Origin: CAZFMJ01 sp964520045 | GTDB taxonomy: Bacteria > Elusimicrobiota > Elusimicrobia > Elusimicrobiales > CAZFMJ01 | Direction: 5' to 3' | DNA: 57,567 nucleotides | NCBI GenBank assembly: GCA_964520045.1 | Contig: CAZFMJ010000009.1 | Location: 1 to 57,567, forward strand | Shown: positions 16,981 to 25,909 of the stretch, piece after piece | How the letters are laid out: every line of letters starts with the position of its first letter | How positions within the stretch are numbered: the first letter of the stretch is position 1 | Made by a program: the position numbers and the translations under genes | The notes under the pieces: generated by a model | Told to the model about the DNA's origin: nothing | The model's database searches: none | What the model saw: only the letters and a program-made list of their open reading frames with translations

Positions 16981-18636
16981 TCATTTCTTTACCCTGCCGC
17001 ATTCTTCCAAAAGCTCAACCGCATGTTTTTTTCCAAGCTCCGACGACTTGTTTTTGCCGGCCAGCATGCGCGCTATTTCTTCGGTTCTGGCTTTTGCGTC
17101 AAGCCGCTCGACTTTAACGCAGGCACGGCCGTCGCGCGTTTCCTTAACAACGCAGTAATGCTCATCGGCAAAACCCGCCACCTGAGGCAAATGCGTTACG
17201 CAAAAAATCTGCCTGCCGGACGACAATAAAGCAAGTTTCTCCCCTATTAGCCTGCCCACCACCCCGCCCACCCCTGCGTCGATTTCATCAAAAACCAGAA
17301 CAGGTATTTTATCCGCGTGGGCAAGCACTGTTTTTATTCCGAGCATCACCCTTGAGATTTCCCCGCCCGAAGCTATGTTTTTAAGCGGCTTAAGCGGCTG
17401 TCCGGGATTGGAAGAAAACAAAAATTCAACCGTATCGGCTCCGGTTTCTCTGTAATCGGCTTCTTCCATCTCGACCGCGGCGGAAAATTTTATATCAGGA
17501 AATCCCAGCGGCTTTATCTCCCGGACGACAGCCGCTGCCATTTTCTTTGCGGCGTTTATCCTTTTTTTATGAAGCGCCTCGCATAAAATGCCCAGTTGTC
17601 TTTCGATTTCGGCCGATTCCAACTCAAGATTCTGAACTGTTTCATCGGAATTTTCCAAATCGTCAATTTTCCGCTTCAGGTTTTCCGCCGAATCCGCCAC
17701 GGTTTTCAAATCAGGCCCGTATTTCTTTTTAAGCGCGGCAAGCTTATCCAATCTGGAGATAAGACCGTCTATTTCCTCCTGGCTTATGTCAAAACTCTCT
17801 TTATACGCCGACAGCTTTGAATTGGCGTCGGCAATGAGCAGCTGCGCCTGCTTAAGACTTTCCAAAGTGTCCGACAGGGCGGGATCAAGCTCAAGCAGAT
17901 TTTCAAGCAAACCGCATATGCGGTGCATCTTTTCCGAGACAGCGCCTTCGCATGAATAAAGCATGTCATAGGCCTGCTCGCTTATAGTTTTAAGCCTGCC
18001 GGCGTTCCTGATTCTGGGAAGACGAGCCTCTATCTCCAAATCCTCTCCGGGCTTTACGCCGGCTTCTTCTATATCCTTAAGCTGATAGCGGTATAGATCC
18101 AAAAGTCTTTCCCTTTCTTCCTTTGACATTCTTGCCGATTCAATTTTTGCAAGCAGAGCCCGCCTGTGTTTATAAATCCCGCCTATTTTTTCCGTTTCCT
18201 GCTCAAGCCCGGCAAATCTGTCCAATAAAGTTAAATGGCTGGAAGACTTTAAAAGAGTCTGGTGTTCATGCTGGCCGTGAAAATCCACAAGGGATTCCCC
18301 CGTCCCGCCAAGCAAAGCCAGCGGAACAGGTTTTGAATTCAAAAATGCCCTCCCCCTTCCGCCGCGGTCCAGTTCCCTTTTAACGGAAAGACAGCGGTCT
18401 GAAACGGGAACTCCATGCTTTACTCCGGACTCAAATACCGCGGAAACTTCCATCCTGCCGGCGCCGTCTCTTATCATATCAACGCCGGCCCGGTCTCCCA
18501 GAACAAACCCCAAAGCCTCTATGAGGATAGACTTGCCGGCGCCTGTTTCCCCCGTAAATATATTAAGCCCGACGTTGAAATCAAGCCTGATTTCGTCTAT
18601 GACCGCAAAATTTTTGATATATAAACTTTTAAGCAT
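16981..18636 (-). CDS. recN: DNA repair protein RecN
   Basis: I take the ATG at 18636, since MLKSLYIKNFAVIDEIRLDF is the standard RecN start; this gives 551 residues. Walker A is GETGAGKS, followed by the long coiled-coil arms, and the C-terminal part holds the ABC signature (ASGGEISRVMLGIK) and Walker B (VLVFDEIDAGVGG). RecN is an SMC-like ATPase acting in double-strand break repair. It follows nadK after 62 bases that contain part of a two-hairpin repeat. Confidence 0.95.
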   Translation of the reverse strand: MLKSLYIKNFAVIDEIRLDFNVGLNIFTGETGAGKSILIEALGFVLGDRAGVDMIRDGAGRMEVSAVFESGVKHGVPVSDRCLSVKRELDRGGRGRAFLNSKPVPLALLGGTGESLVDFHGQHEHQTLLKSSSHLTLLDRFAGLEQETEKIGGIYKHRRALLAKIESARMSKEERERLLDLYRYQLKDIEEAGVKPGEDLEIEARLPRIRNAGRLKTISEQAYDMLYSCEGAVSEKMHRICGLLENLLELDPALSDTLESLKQAQLLIADANSKLSAYKESFDISQEEIDGLISRLDKLAALKKKYGPDLKTVADSAENLKRKIDDLENSDETVQNLELESAEIERQLGILCEALHKKRINAAKKMAAAVVREIKPLGFPDIKFSAAVEMEEADYRETGADTVEFLFSSNPGQPLKPLKNIASGGEISRVMLGIKTVLAHADKIPVLVFDEIDAGVGGVVGRLIGEKLALLSSGRQIFCVTHLPQVAGFADEHYCVVKETRDGRACVKVERLDAKARTEEIARMLAGKNKSSELGKKHAVELLEECGRVKK

Positions 18637-18652
18637 ACGCCCTCTATCTTTC

Positions 18653-18722
18653 GTTCCATTTGTTCCTTGAAGACTTTGAAAATGGAACTGCCCCAAACTC
18701 ACTGTTCTTTAAGATTGTTTGG
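18653..18722. repeat. Two-hairpin dispersed repeat, copy 2
   Basis: Arms GTTCCATT (18653-18660) and AATGGAAC (18681-18688) form the first stem; CCAAAC (18693-18698) and GTTTGG (18717-18722) the second. Loop sequence and spacing follow copy 1 at 10110-10178. The right half encodes the last residues and stop codon of nadK, so the element has entered the 3' end of that gene. Confidence 0.75.
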
Positions 18723-19565
18723 GACCCCCCATTTAAGCTTTTTTCTAAGCATTTCAAAATAACTGAACTCCGAAGGCAGTAAAAGTTTAAGCGGTTTTCT
18801 GCATCGCTCAATCAGCACCTCGTCGCCGGCCCGCACTTCGAAATGAATCTGGCCGTCCATGCTCATCACCGCATTAACCCTTGATTCGCCGGCTCTTGTC
18901 ATGGGCGTTACAGAAAGCGGTTTATCCACCGGGATTACCAGCGGCCTCTGCGTAAGAGTATGCGGACATATCGGAGCGATGAGCAGCACGTCAAGCTCCG
19001 GATATATTATCGGCCCCGAAGCCGCCAGCGCATAAGCGGTGGAACCGGTGGGAGTGGATATGATAAGTCCGTCGCCGAAATATTGCGCCAGAAATTTGCC
19101 GTTAAGGCACGTTTTAATATAGCAGGCCCGCGGTTCCGTGGTTTTTATCACGCAGTCGTTAAGGGCGCTGATCGGCCCGAAAATTCTTTTACCTTTACGC
19201 CTTACGCAAGCGGACAAAAGCCGTCTCGGCATTATCTTAAACTCGCCCCGAAACAATTCTTTCATTCCGCGCTCAAAAGCATGGGCGTCAATGCCGCTCA
19301 AAAAACCGAGAGTGCCTGAATTTATTCCAAGCAGGGGAATATCGGCCTTAACCGCATGTCTGGCCGCATAAAGAACGGTTCCGTCGCCTCCCAAAGCTAT
19401 AGCCAGATCGGCAGATAAGGCCTTTGCTTCATCCCCGGCGGAGGTTACGCTCATAACCTTAATATTCCTGGAATGGAGAATTTTAATTATCAGTTTGGCC
19501 CATTTCAGAGAATCATTTTTACGCGGGCTGTAAAACAGCTGTACTTTTTTAATTTTTCTGCGCAT
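18699..19565 (-). CDS. nadK: NAD kinase
   Basis: The protein has 288 residues. The GGDGT catalytic motif is present (AIALGGDGTVLYAAR, near residue 58), as are GINSGTLGFL and the nucleotide site TPTGSTAYALAASGP, followed by LIAPICPHTLTQRPLV. It phosphorylates NAD to NADP. Its start overlaps the 3' end of comEC by 17 bases, so the two are likely translated together. The last residues fall inside a dispersed repeat, so the C-terminus probably differs from that of relatives. Confidence 0.95.
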   Translation of the reverse strand: MRRKIKKVQLFYSPRKNDSLKWAKLIIKILHSRNIKVMSVTSAGDEAKALSADLAIALGGDGTVLYAARHAVKADIPLLGINSGTLGFLSGIDAHAFERGMKELFRGEFKIMPRRLLSACVRRKGKRIFGPISALNDCVIKTTEPRACYIKTCLNGKFLAQYFGDGLIISTPTGSTAYALAASGPIIYPELDVLLIAPICPHTLTQRPLVIPVDKPLSVTPMTRAGESRVNAVMSMDGQIHFEVRAGDEVLIERCRKPLKLLLPSEFSYFEMLRKKLKWGVPNNLKEQ

Positions 19566-21582
19566 AAACAGCTTCCTTTGAAAAACTCAGGCTTTTGACC
19601 GCGCCGTCACGGCTGATTATATCAAATTCGAATGGCGCGCTATCGCCGCGGCCGTTTTTTAAATTGAAAACGGCGGAATAAATATCAGCGCCGGTTTCCA
19701 AAGAAAACAACCGACCGCTCAAACGCCATGAAAGCCCGTCGTGGCCGGGCCATCCGGAATATCCCTTATCTCTGCGGCTGATTCCGCCGTACCCTTTCCA
19801 CAGAGGCCAATCCGCATTTATCTTATACTCCGCCGCAGCCAGACTCTCGCCAGGCCAGAAAGCTTTTATAACAGCTCCCTTTTTAATTATCCCTTCCGCG
19901 CCGTCGCGCAGCTTTGCGCCCGCGGCGCCGTAAGGCATAAAAATTGCGCGTATATCTATGACCCCGGCCAGTCCGCCGATTCCGCGCCACGAGTCAGGCA
20001 TTAAATCGGACAAAACCAAAGCCTCTATGCGCCGCGTTCCGCAGCCGAGCACGGCATTTGCCAAAACCGCGCCGTCTATCCCGGCGTTGAATAAAAAGCA
20101 CCTGTCCTCCGGTGTTTTCACAAGAATACATCTGGAACGTCCTTTTGAAAACAAAAAGATATTCCCTTGCGGAGGAATGGAATATTCCATTACCAGGCCC
20201 GAAACAGCGAGCATTGCCAAGGGCGCGATTATTTTCTTTCTGAAATTTTTATCGGGAAAATGCCAAAGAATGAATACGGCCGAATAGTATGCGATATACA
20301 TTCCGGCTCCCGGAGAAACAACCCATACCGCGGCATAAGGCAAACCGGCGAAAAATTCCACCGCAAAGCGGAAACCGCTTATCAAAAAATTCGTCGTGTT
20401 TATGCATGCCGCGCTGAATTGCGGAACCCAGCCTGAAAATGCATAAATAAACGAAGAGAGACACCCCGCGCACATTAATAAAGTGGCATAGGGGACAAGA
20501 ATTATATTTGAAACCAGAGAGACCAGAGAAATTCGGTGGAAATATAAGGCAAGCAGCGGATAAAGCCCCGACTGGGCAAAAAATGTCACCAAAGCTATGC
20601 CCGCCAGATTTCCGGTGAAACGGTTCAAATTCGAGGGAATTTTCCAATTGGAAAGAGCTATGACTATGCCTGATGCCGCAAGAAACGACATCTGAAAACC
20701 GGGCTGAAACAATGCCGAAGGATTTTCAATAAGTATGGCCAAACCGGCCAGCACAAGTCCCTGAAATACGCCGGATTCCCTGTCAAGCATATACCCGGCG
20801 ACCACGAACAACGACATAATATACGCCCTGACAAGAGGAGCGTCGGCGCCGGCGCATAACGTATAGACGCCCGAAACGACCACCGCGATAATTCCCGCCG
20901 TCTTACGTCCTATATTAAGCTTAAAACAAATGAAATATGCTATGAGCGTGAAAAAACCCACGTTTGAACCGGAGGCCACAAGCAGATGCATTGCTCCCGA
21001 ATCCTGAAAAGCTTTCCGAAGTCCGGAAGGCATATCCGCCTTCTCTCCAAGCAATATCCCCCCGATTACCGCCGTGTTTTCTTTCGAAAATGAGGAATTG
21101 AAAAATCCAAGGATATACTCCCGCAGTTTTGAAATTAAATTAACAGGAAAAGGAGCGCCGCATATTTTTTCAGCCGAGACGGCTTTAACTTCCCAAGCCA
21201 CGCCCATATCGGCAAGATATTGCCGCCAATCCAGATTTCCGGGTATTCCGGACGACTCGGGAACATAAATCCGGCCGTAAATATGAACTTTATCCAGCCA
21301 TCCCGCCTTAAATTCTTCCGGAATATTTACGAATGCCCTGCCTTCGGCGGGCTTGCCGGCGGCGCTTTCAAGGGAAATAATAAAACTGCTTCTCCCTGAA
21401 CGTTTTTGGGGAAACCCTGAAATTTTTCCTGTTATAACGGTATTATCCTGCGGGAAGGCGGTTATTCCGGAATTTATGCGGCGGAACGCGTCAAGGACGC
21501 CCCATTCGCCCAAAAGAAAAATAATAACCGAATAAAAAATGAATATTATGAAGAGAGGCCGGCGGTAATAAGAAGGGTGCAC
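19549..21582 (-). CDS. comEC: ComEC/Rec2-type DNA uptake channel protein
   Basis: The 677-residue protein has two N-terminal membrane spans, an OB-like extracellular region (about residues 45-150), and the competence domain with several spans that starts at IIGGILLGEKADMPSGLRKAF and includes HLLVASGSNVG. A C-terminal metallo-beta-lactamase-like domain follows, but where active forms read THxHxDH this one has VLSDLMPDSWRGIGGL, so the metal ligands are missing. It would carry single-stranded DNA across the inner membrane. It starts 3 bases after recR. Confidence 0.9.
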   Translation of the reverse strand: MHPSYYRRPLFIIFIFYSVIIFLLGEWGVLDAFRRINSGITAFPQDNTVITGKISGFPQKRSGRSSFIISLESAAGKPAEGRAFVNIPEEFKAGWLDKVHIYGRIYVPESSGIPGNLDWRQYLADMGVAWEVKAVSAEKICGAPFPVNLISKLREYILGFFNSSFSKENTAVIGGILLGEKADMPSGLRKAFQDSGAMHLLVASGSNVGFFTLIAYFICFKLNIGRKTAGIIAVVVSGVYTLCAGADAPLVRAYIMSLFVVAGYMLDRESGVFQGLVLAGLAILIENPSALFQPGFQMSFLAASGIVIALSNWKIPSNLNRFTGNLAGIALVTFFAQSGLYPLLALYFHRISLVSLVSNIILVPYATLLMCAGCLSSFIYAFSGWVPQFSAACINTTNFLISGFRFAVEFFAGLPYAAVWVVSPGAGMYIAYYSAVFILWHFPDKNFRKKIIAPLAMLAVSGLVMEYSIPPQGNIFLFSKGRSRCILVKTPEDRCFLFNAGIDGAVLANAVLGCGTRRIEALVLSDLMPDSWRGIGGLAGVIDIRAIFMPYGAAGAKLRDGAEGIIKKGAVIKAFWPGESLAAAEYKINADWPLWKGYGGISRRDKGYSGWPGHDGLSWRLSGRLFSLETGADIYSAVFNLKNGRGDSAPFEFDIISRDGAVKSLSFSKEAVYAQKN

Positions 21583-21585
21583 TTT

Positions 21586-22188
21586 TTATATTATTTCACT
21601 GCGGCCGCGAAGAGCATAGCCCAGCGTCATTTCGTCCGTATAATCAATATCTCCGCCAAGCGGAACGCCGTAAGCTATGCGGGTTATCCTGGGAACAATA
21701 TTCTTAAGGCGCTGCGCGGTATAAAGAGCGGTCGATTCGCCTTCAGTGTCTGGATCCGTGGCTATTATAACTTCACGAACGCTTCCTTTTGAATTTTCTA
21801 TCCTGCAGACAAGTTCGTTGAGTTTTATCGAATCGGCATTCCTCCCGTCCATGGGAGAAATCGCGCCGTGAAGCACGTGGTAAAGTCCGTTAAAACTTCT
21901 TGTTCTTTCAACCGCGGCCGTATCCTGAGGCCACTCCACAACGCATAGGATTGAAGAATCCCTGCCCGAATCCGAACAAATACCGCAGATTTCTTCCTCC
22001 GTATAATTAAAACAACGCTTGCATGTTTTCACGGATTCCTTGGCATTTCGCAAAGCGCATGCCAGTTCTTCTATTTCCGAATGACCGGCTCTTAAAATAT
22101 ATATGGAAAATCTTTCAGCCTGCTTGGGGCCCACTCCCGGAAAACGGCGCAGGGCCGCCGACAGCCGCTCTAATGATTTCATTTGCAT
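21586..22188 (-). CDS. recR: Recombination protein RecR
   Basis: The protein has 200 residues, the usual length. An N-terminal helix-hairpin-helix (RRFPGVGPKQAERFS) is followed by a four-cysteine zinc finger (CKRCFNYTEEEICGIC), a Toprim domain (SILCVVEWPQD, IIATDPDTEGE) and the C-terminal GVPLGGDIDYTD motif. It works with RecF/RecO in loading RecA at gaps. Its start overlaps the end of dnaX by 10 bases, the classical dnaX-recR order. Confidence 0.96.
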   Translation of the reverse strand: MQMKSLERLSAALRRFPGVGPKQAERFSIYILRAGHSEIEELACALRNAKESVKTCKRCFNYTEEEICGICSDSGRDSSILCVVEWPQDTAAVERTRSFNGLYHVLHGAISPMDGRNADSIKLNELVCRIENSKGSVREVIIATDPDTEGESTALYTAQRLKNIVPRITRIAYGVPLGGDIDYTDEMTLGYALRGRSEII

Positions 22189-23957
22189 TTTCGTATTTTA
22201 CCCGGAAAAACTTTTAAAATTTTCTTTATACCCGGATCCGCATCGGGAGAATCTTCGGACGAGATATCGCTCCATTGCTGATCGGAAGCCGATAATGCCT
22301 CCGCGCAGGCGTCGCCGGCGTCGCCGGCGTCTTTCTCATCTTCATTATTTGAAATATCCTCTAAATGCGGAGGCTGTTTCGTCGTATCAAGCTCCGTGAA
22401 TATTTGAATATCCGCCCCACCCAGCCCGGCTAAAGCTTCCATTATCTTCTTCTTATTGCTTTCCACCCTGTCGCGGTTAAACGAGTTTACCAGCAGCAGC
22501 CTCCATTTTTTATCATCTTCAAAAATAATTTTTGACCCCGCCAATATACCATGAAGCAAAGGACTGTTTTTTTCCAGATATTCCATAAGCATGCGCCAAA
22601 GAACGCCGCTGCCGGCCGGATTAGGCCTACTTTCGGCGTTCTCCGGAGAATGACCGCTTTTAGAATCTTTTATCTTCTGCCCGGATTTTAAAATTTCCCG
22701 CTTTTCTCCGCACGATTTGACCGGCTCCCGGCGCTCGAACGGCATGCTGCTTTCAGCGGAAAATGACCGGACTTGCGCGCCGGCGGCCGTATCGCCGCCG
22801 GGGGGATTATTATCTTCTTCTCCGCCGATATTTTTTTCCAAAGCCTCCAGCCTGCAAAGCCAGCCCTCAATATCCGCGGGGTTATCGATAAGCGAAAAAA
22901 GCCCGAGTTCAGCCGCGATGTTTTGTGAATCCGAATTCCTGATTTCGTCTATAATCCTGCCCAATCGGCGGGCGATTCTGGCTAAACAGTACGGCGGCAA
23001 AGCTTTTTCTTTCGCCATTTCCACGATTTCCCGCTCCAGCCGGCCTTCGCTTTTGGAAAATCCGGAAATACAAAAAAATGATTTTGCAAAAATCGTCCTT
23101 AGATCTCTCAAAAAAACAAGCGGTTCATACCCGGACTCAAGCGACTTAAAAAAACATTCATGCAGTCCCGCTCCGTTTTTATCAAGTATCGCCGATACGG
23201 CGGGCTTAAGCAACTCAGGCCCGGCATGTCCGAGCATCTCCGAGACGAGCCCCGCCTCTATTTTATCTCCCGAGAACGAAACGGCTCTGTCCAATAAGGT
23301 AAGGGCGTCGCGCATCGCTCCGGAAGCGGCTTCGGCGATAAGCGACAACGCTTCGTTTTCAGCCGTAATTTTTTCTTTTTTTACGACACCCTTAAGATAT
23401 CCGAATATTAATTCCTGAGACAGCGGTTTAAATCTGAACCCCTGGCAGCGCGACGCTATCGTAGCCGGTATTTTTGCCTGCTCCGTGGTTGCCAGCACAA
23501 AAACCACATAAGGCGGCGGTTCTTCTATGGTTTTAAGCAGGGCATTGAAAGAACTGAGAGAAAGCATATGCGCCTCGTCGAGTATAAACACTTTATACTT
23601 ATCTCTTGACGGCGCCAAAGCCACTGTTTCAATTATCGCCTCTCTTATTTTATCCACCTGCGTATGGCTGGCGGCGTCCATTTCCATTACATCCATGGAT
23701 TTGCTTTCCGCTATTTCGCGGCATGACACGCACTTGCCGCAAGGCTCCTCCGGACGGCCGCCGCTGCAATTCAGGGCTTTGGCGAGTATTCTCGCCATAG
23801 TAGTTTTGCCCACTCCGCGCGGTCCGAAAAACAGATAGGCGGGCGCTATTCTTTCAAGCTTAAGCGAATTTGAAAGAGTTTTTGCGATAGACTCCTGTCC
23901 GACTAGTTCGGAAAAAGTCTGCGGCCTGCATTTTCTGGCTAGATTATCATAGTTCAT
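22179..23957 (-). CDS. dnaX: DNA polymerase III subunits gamma/tau
   Basis: The 592-residue protein begins MNYDNLARKCRPQTFSELVG. It has Walker A (GPRGVGKTT), the zinc cysteines (CSGGRPEEPCGKCVSC), Walker B (FILDEAH), and the sensor 1 segment VLATTEQAKIP. After the clamp-loader core comes a long low-complexity tau-type region and a very acidic C-terminal stretch. It is the clamp-loader motor of the replisome. Its start overlaps the DoxX gene by 4 bases. Confidence 0.95.
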   Translation of the reverse strand: MNYDNLARKCRPQTFSELVGQESIAKTLSNSLKLERIAPAYLFFGPRGVGKTTMARILAKALNCSGGRPEEPCGKCVSCREIAESKSMDVMEMDAASHTQVDKIREAIIETVALAPSRDKYKVFILDEAHMLSLSSFNALLKTIEEPPPYVVFVLATTEQAKIPATIASRCQGFRFKPLSQELIFGYLKGVVKKEKITAENEALSLIAEAASGAMRDALTLLDRAVSFSGDKIEAGLVSEMLGHAGPELLKPAVSAILDKNGAGLHECFFKSLESGYEPLVFLRDLRTIFAKSFFCISGFSKSEGRLEREIVEMAKEKALPPYCLARIARRLGRIIDEIRNSDSQNIAAELGLFSLIDNPADIEGWLCRLEALEKNIGGEEDNNPPGGDTAAGAQVRSFSAESSMPFERREPVKSCGEKREILKSGQKIKDSKSGHSPENAESRPNPAGSGVLWRMLMEYLEKNSPLLHGILAGSKIIFEDDKKWRLLLVNSFNRDRVESNKKKIMEALAGLGGADIQIFTELDTTKQPPHLEDISNNEDEKDAGDAGDACAEALSASDQQWSDISSEDSPDADPGIKKILKVFPGKIRKCK

Positions 23958-24370
23958 TTGCGCCGTCCTGAATTACCGATTGAAAATTTACCGGGTCCCA
24001 TAGCGGACAAAGAAATCAAACCGCCGAAAACCGCCATATTCCGGAGAAAATTAATCTGCTGTTCATATGAAAAATGAAAAAGAAACGTGGAGGGGGCAAT
24101 AACTATCATGAGGAATAATATCCCCACTTTATACTTATACCCCAGCATCAAAAAAATACCGCCGGTCAGATTAAGCATTATGCCCAAAACGCATATCGAC
24201 GATTCGAACGGAAATCCCAGAACTTTTATCAGCCGGCATGTTTCGCCGAAATTAACGATCTGGCTGAACCCCATGGAAAAAAATAGCAGGGAAATCATAA
24301 TCCGCCCGATAAATATGCCGAGCGATGACGCGATATTTGAAGTTTCCGCCTTATTTTGAGAAATCATCAA
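23954..24370 (-). CDS. DoxX family membrane protein
   Basis: The protein has 138 residues with four hydrophobic spans: FIGRIMISLLFFSMGFSQIV, VLGIMLNLTGGIFLMLG, VGILFLMIVIAP, and a C-terminal AVFGGLISLSAMGPG. This is the DoxX/SURF4-like pattern, including the RIMISLLFF helix and the LIKVLGFPF region. The exact role of such small proteins is poorly known; some take part in redox or membrane stress. It precedes dnaX with an ATGA overlap, so it may be co-transcribed with the replication and repair genes. Confidence 0.75.
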   Translation of the reverse strand: MMISQNKAETSNIASSLGIFIGRIMISLLFFSMGFSQIVNFGETCRLIKVLGFPFESSICVLGIMLNLTGGIFLMLGYKYKVGILFLMIVIAPSTFLFHFSYEQQINFLRNMAVFGGLISLSAMGPGKFSIGNSGRRK

Positions 24371-24389
24371 TCCCTATAACTAATCAGCT

Positions 24390-24500
24390 TGTTTAGGCTG
24401 ATGCCCGCCAAACACCATGGCGGGTCCGCCTCCGCAGGAAAGGCTGTTAGTCTCTGCATTTTTACCTTCAGCCTAACTGCCTTCAGCCTATCCACCTAAT
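24390..24500. repeat. Intergenic hairpin plus CTTCAGCCTAAC repeat
   Basis: CCCGCCA pairs with TGGCGGG in 24405-24427, and GGCTGTTAGTC near 24450 faces CTTCAGCCTAACTGCCTTCAGCC near 24467-24490. The second unit is the family seen at 7634-7690. The first hairpin also appears right after the N gap (51375-51396). Confidence 0.55.
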
Positions 24501-24504
24501 TATT

Positions 24505-25566
24505 TCACTTCACCGGCGCCGCGTTCGCATTATTAAGGAAATCGGAATAATTTTTAGCCTTCCTATTGTTCCATGAGCCTTTATGATACGCATATCCGGC
24601 AATCAAAGGAACTGCCAGCGTAGCCTCCGAATATACCATCTGCTCAAAACCCATATCCACCTTTCCCCACGAACTGGCTTCCTTCAGCGTAGAGCTGGAA
24701 AGAGCTCCGTCCCTGACATCGGCAACCGTTATCTGCACCGCATATTTATGCATAGGAACGGCCTCGCCGAGGATATCGGCGCATACCACCGTATCCTGCG
24801 TAAAATTTTTCGGCACTCCGCCGCCTATCATAAATATTCCGGTTTCTTTGGCCCGTATTTTAAGCTTGGTAAGCTCCAGAAAATCCTTCACCGAATCCAT
24901 CGACATATGCCGGTCCGGATTTTCCCACTGGTGCTCTACCATGCCGAATCCGGCCGAACAATCGGAAAAGGCGGGAACAAAAATAGGCACTCTTTTCTGA
25001 TAGGCGCAGTATACCACGGAATCCTTTGCGGCGGGATATTTTTCTTTATGCTCCGAAAGATACCGGCCCATTTCGTCTATAAACTCGCGCGACGAATACG
25101 GTCTGGGCTCAAGCAAATCGGCCACTTTTTTGGTCGTCTCATCGCATATCCGCAATTCGTCTTCGTCTATAAAAGTGTCATATATGCGGTCTATATGAAG
25201 GTCGCGCAGTTCATTATCGTCGACATTGGGGTTTCCTTTATAATGACGGAACCCGATAGCCTCAAAAAAGTCCTGATCCACGATTACCGCTCCGGTGGAT
25301 ACTATGGCGTCCACCATGTTGTTTTTTACCATTTCGCAAACCGTTTTTTTGAGTCCGGCGGAAAACAGGGAGCCGGCCATGCAAAGTATGACGGAACAGT
25401 TTTTATCAGCCAGCATTCTGTTGTATATCTGAGCGGCTCTTGCAAGATCTCTGGCGGAAAAAGCCATATCCGCCATAGCGTCGACAAGAGGCCGGACGTC
25501 GTGTTTTGTTATATCAATATGTTCGATCGTTTCTTTAAGATAATCTGTTTTCTTGCGCCTTTCCAT
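24505..25566 (-). CDS. Deoxyhypusine-synthase-family protein, possibly a homospermidine-type synthase
   Basis: The 353-residue protein covers the whole fold: IVSTGAVIVDQDFFEAIG (NAD-binding), CAYQKRVPIFVPAFSDCSAG, and the GGGVPKNF loop. The active-site lysine region is ASSWGKVD, like the SWGK of eukaryotic and archaeal enzymes. Bacteria in general lack eIF5A, and some bacterial members of this family are reported to make homospermidine from polyamines; that assignment is a guess here. An AGGAG site lies just upstream of the ATG. It is divergent from the hydrogenase operon. Confidence 0.8.
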   Translation of the reverse strand: MERRKKTDYLKETIEHIDITKHDVRPLVDAMADMAFSARDLARAAQIYNRMLADKNCSVILCMAGSLFSAGLKKTVCEMVKNNMVDAIVSTGAVIVDQDFFEAIGFRHYKGNPNVDDNELRDLHIDRIYDTFIDEDELRICDETTKKVADLLEPRPYSSREFIDEMGRYLSEHKEKYPAAKDSVVYCAYQKRVPIFVPAFSDCSAGFGMVEHQWENPDRHMSMDSVKDFLELTKLKIRAKETGIFMIGGGVPKNFTQDTVVCADILGEAVPMHKYAVQITVADVRDGALSSSTLKEASSWGKVDMGFEQMVYSEATLAVPLIAGYAYHKGSWNNRKAKNYSDFLNNANAAPVK

Positions 25567-25614
25567 AGCCGTATCTCCTTCCCTTTTAAATACTAACTGT
25601 CCGTAACTATCCAG

Positions 25615-25745
25615 CTATTAAAACATTGGAACGCTGATAACGCTGATTTTTATGATTAAACATGATTTTTTCGTTTGAAAAAACTTTGTGCTTATCTGCG
25701 TTCATCATATGCATCTGCGTCATCTGCGTTCTATGCGTTGCTACT
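25615..25745. repeat. CTGCGTT/AACGCTGAT oligomer repeat
   Basis: GGAACGCTGATAACGCTGATT (first part, about 25628) faces ATCTGCGTTCATCATATGCATCTGCGTCATCTGCG-like units at 25695-25735. This is another intergenic inverted arrangement of short imperfect repeats. It occupies part of the 343-base gap between the DHS-like gene and the hydrogenase operon. Confidence 0.55.
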
Positions 25746-25782
25746 GAGTAGTTACAACTGTTCATATTATATGAAATTGCGC

Positions 25783-25812
25783 CGATAATTTCAGTCGCGA
25801 ATGAAATTATCG
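25783..25812. promoter_or_regulatory. 11-bp perfect inverted repeat upstream of the hydrogenase operon
   Basis: CGATAATTTCA (25783-25793) pairs with TGAAATTATCG (25802-25812) across 8 bases. It lies 97 bases before the first hydrogenase gene in the divergent region and is a candidate operator. A third TGAAATT half-site stands at 25772. No regulator can be named. Confidence 0.45.
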
Positions 25813-25909
25813 ACGGAAATTTGGAAAACAGCAATTAATTTATTAAACTATATTTCAATAAACAGCAGCATCCATCAATCTCCTAATCTTATACGAGGTA
25901 CTTAAACCT

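Noticed and set aside
22560..22580. A-run (GGAAAAAAACAG on the minus strand) in dnaX as a programmed frameshift site
   Set aside because: It lies deep in the variable C-terminal region, with no obvious stop in the shifted frame or stimulating hairpin that I could confirm. A gamma-type product cannot be claimed.
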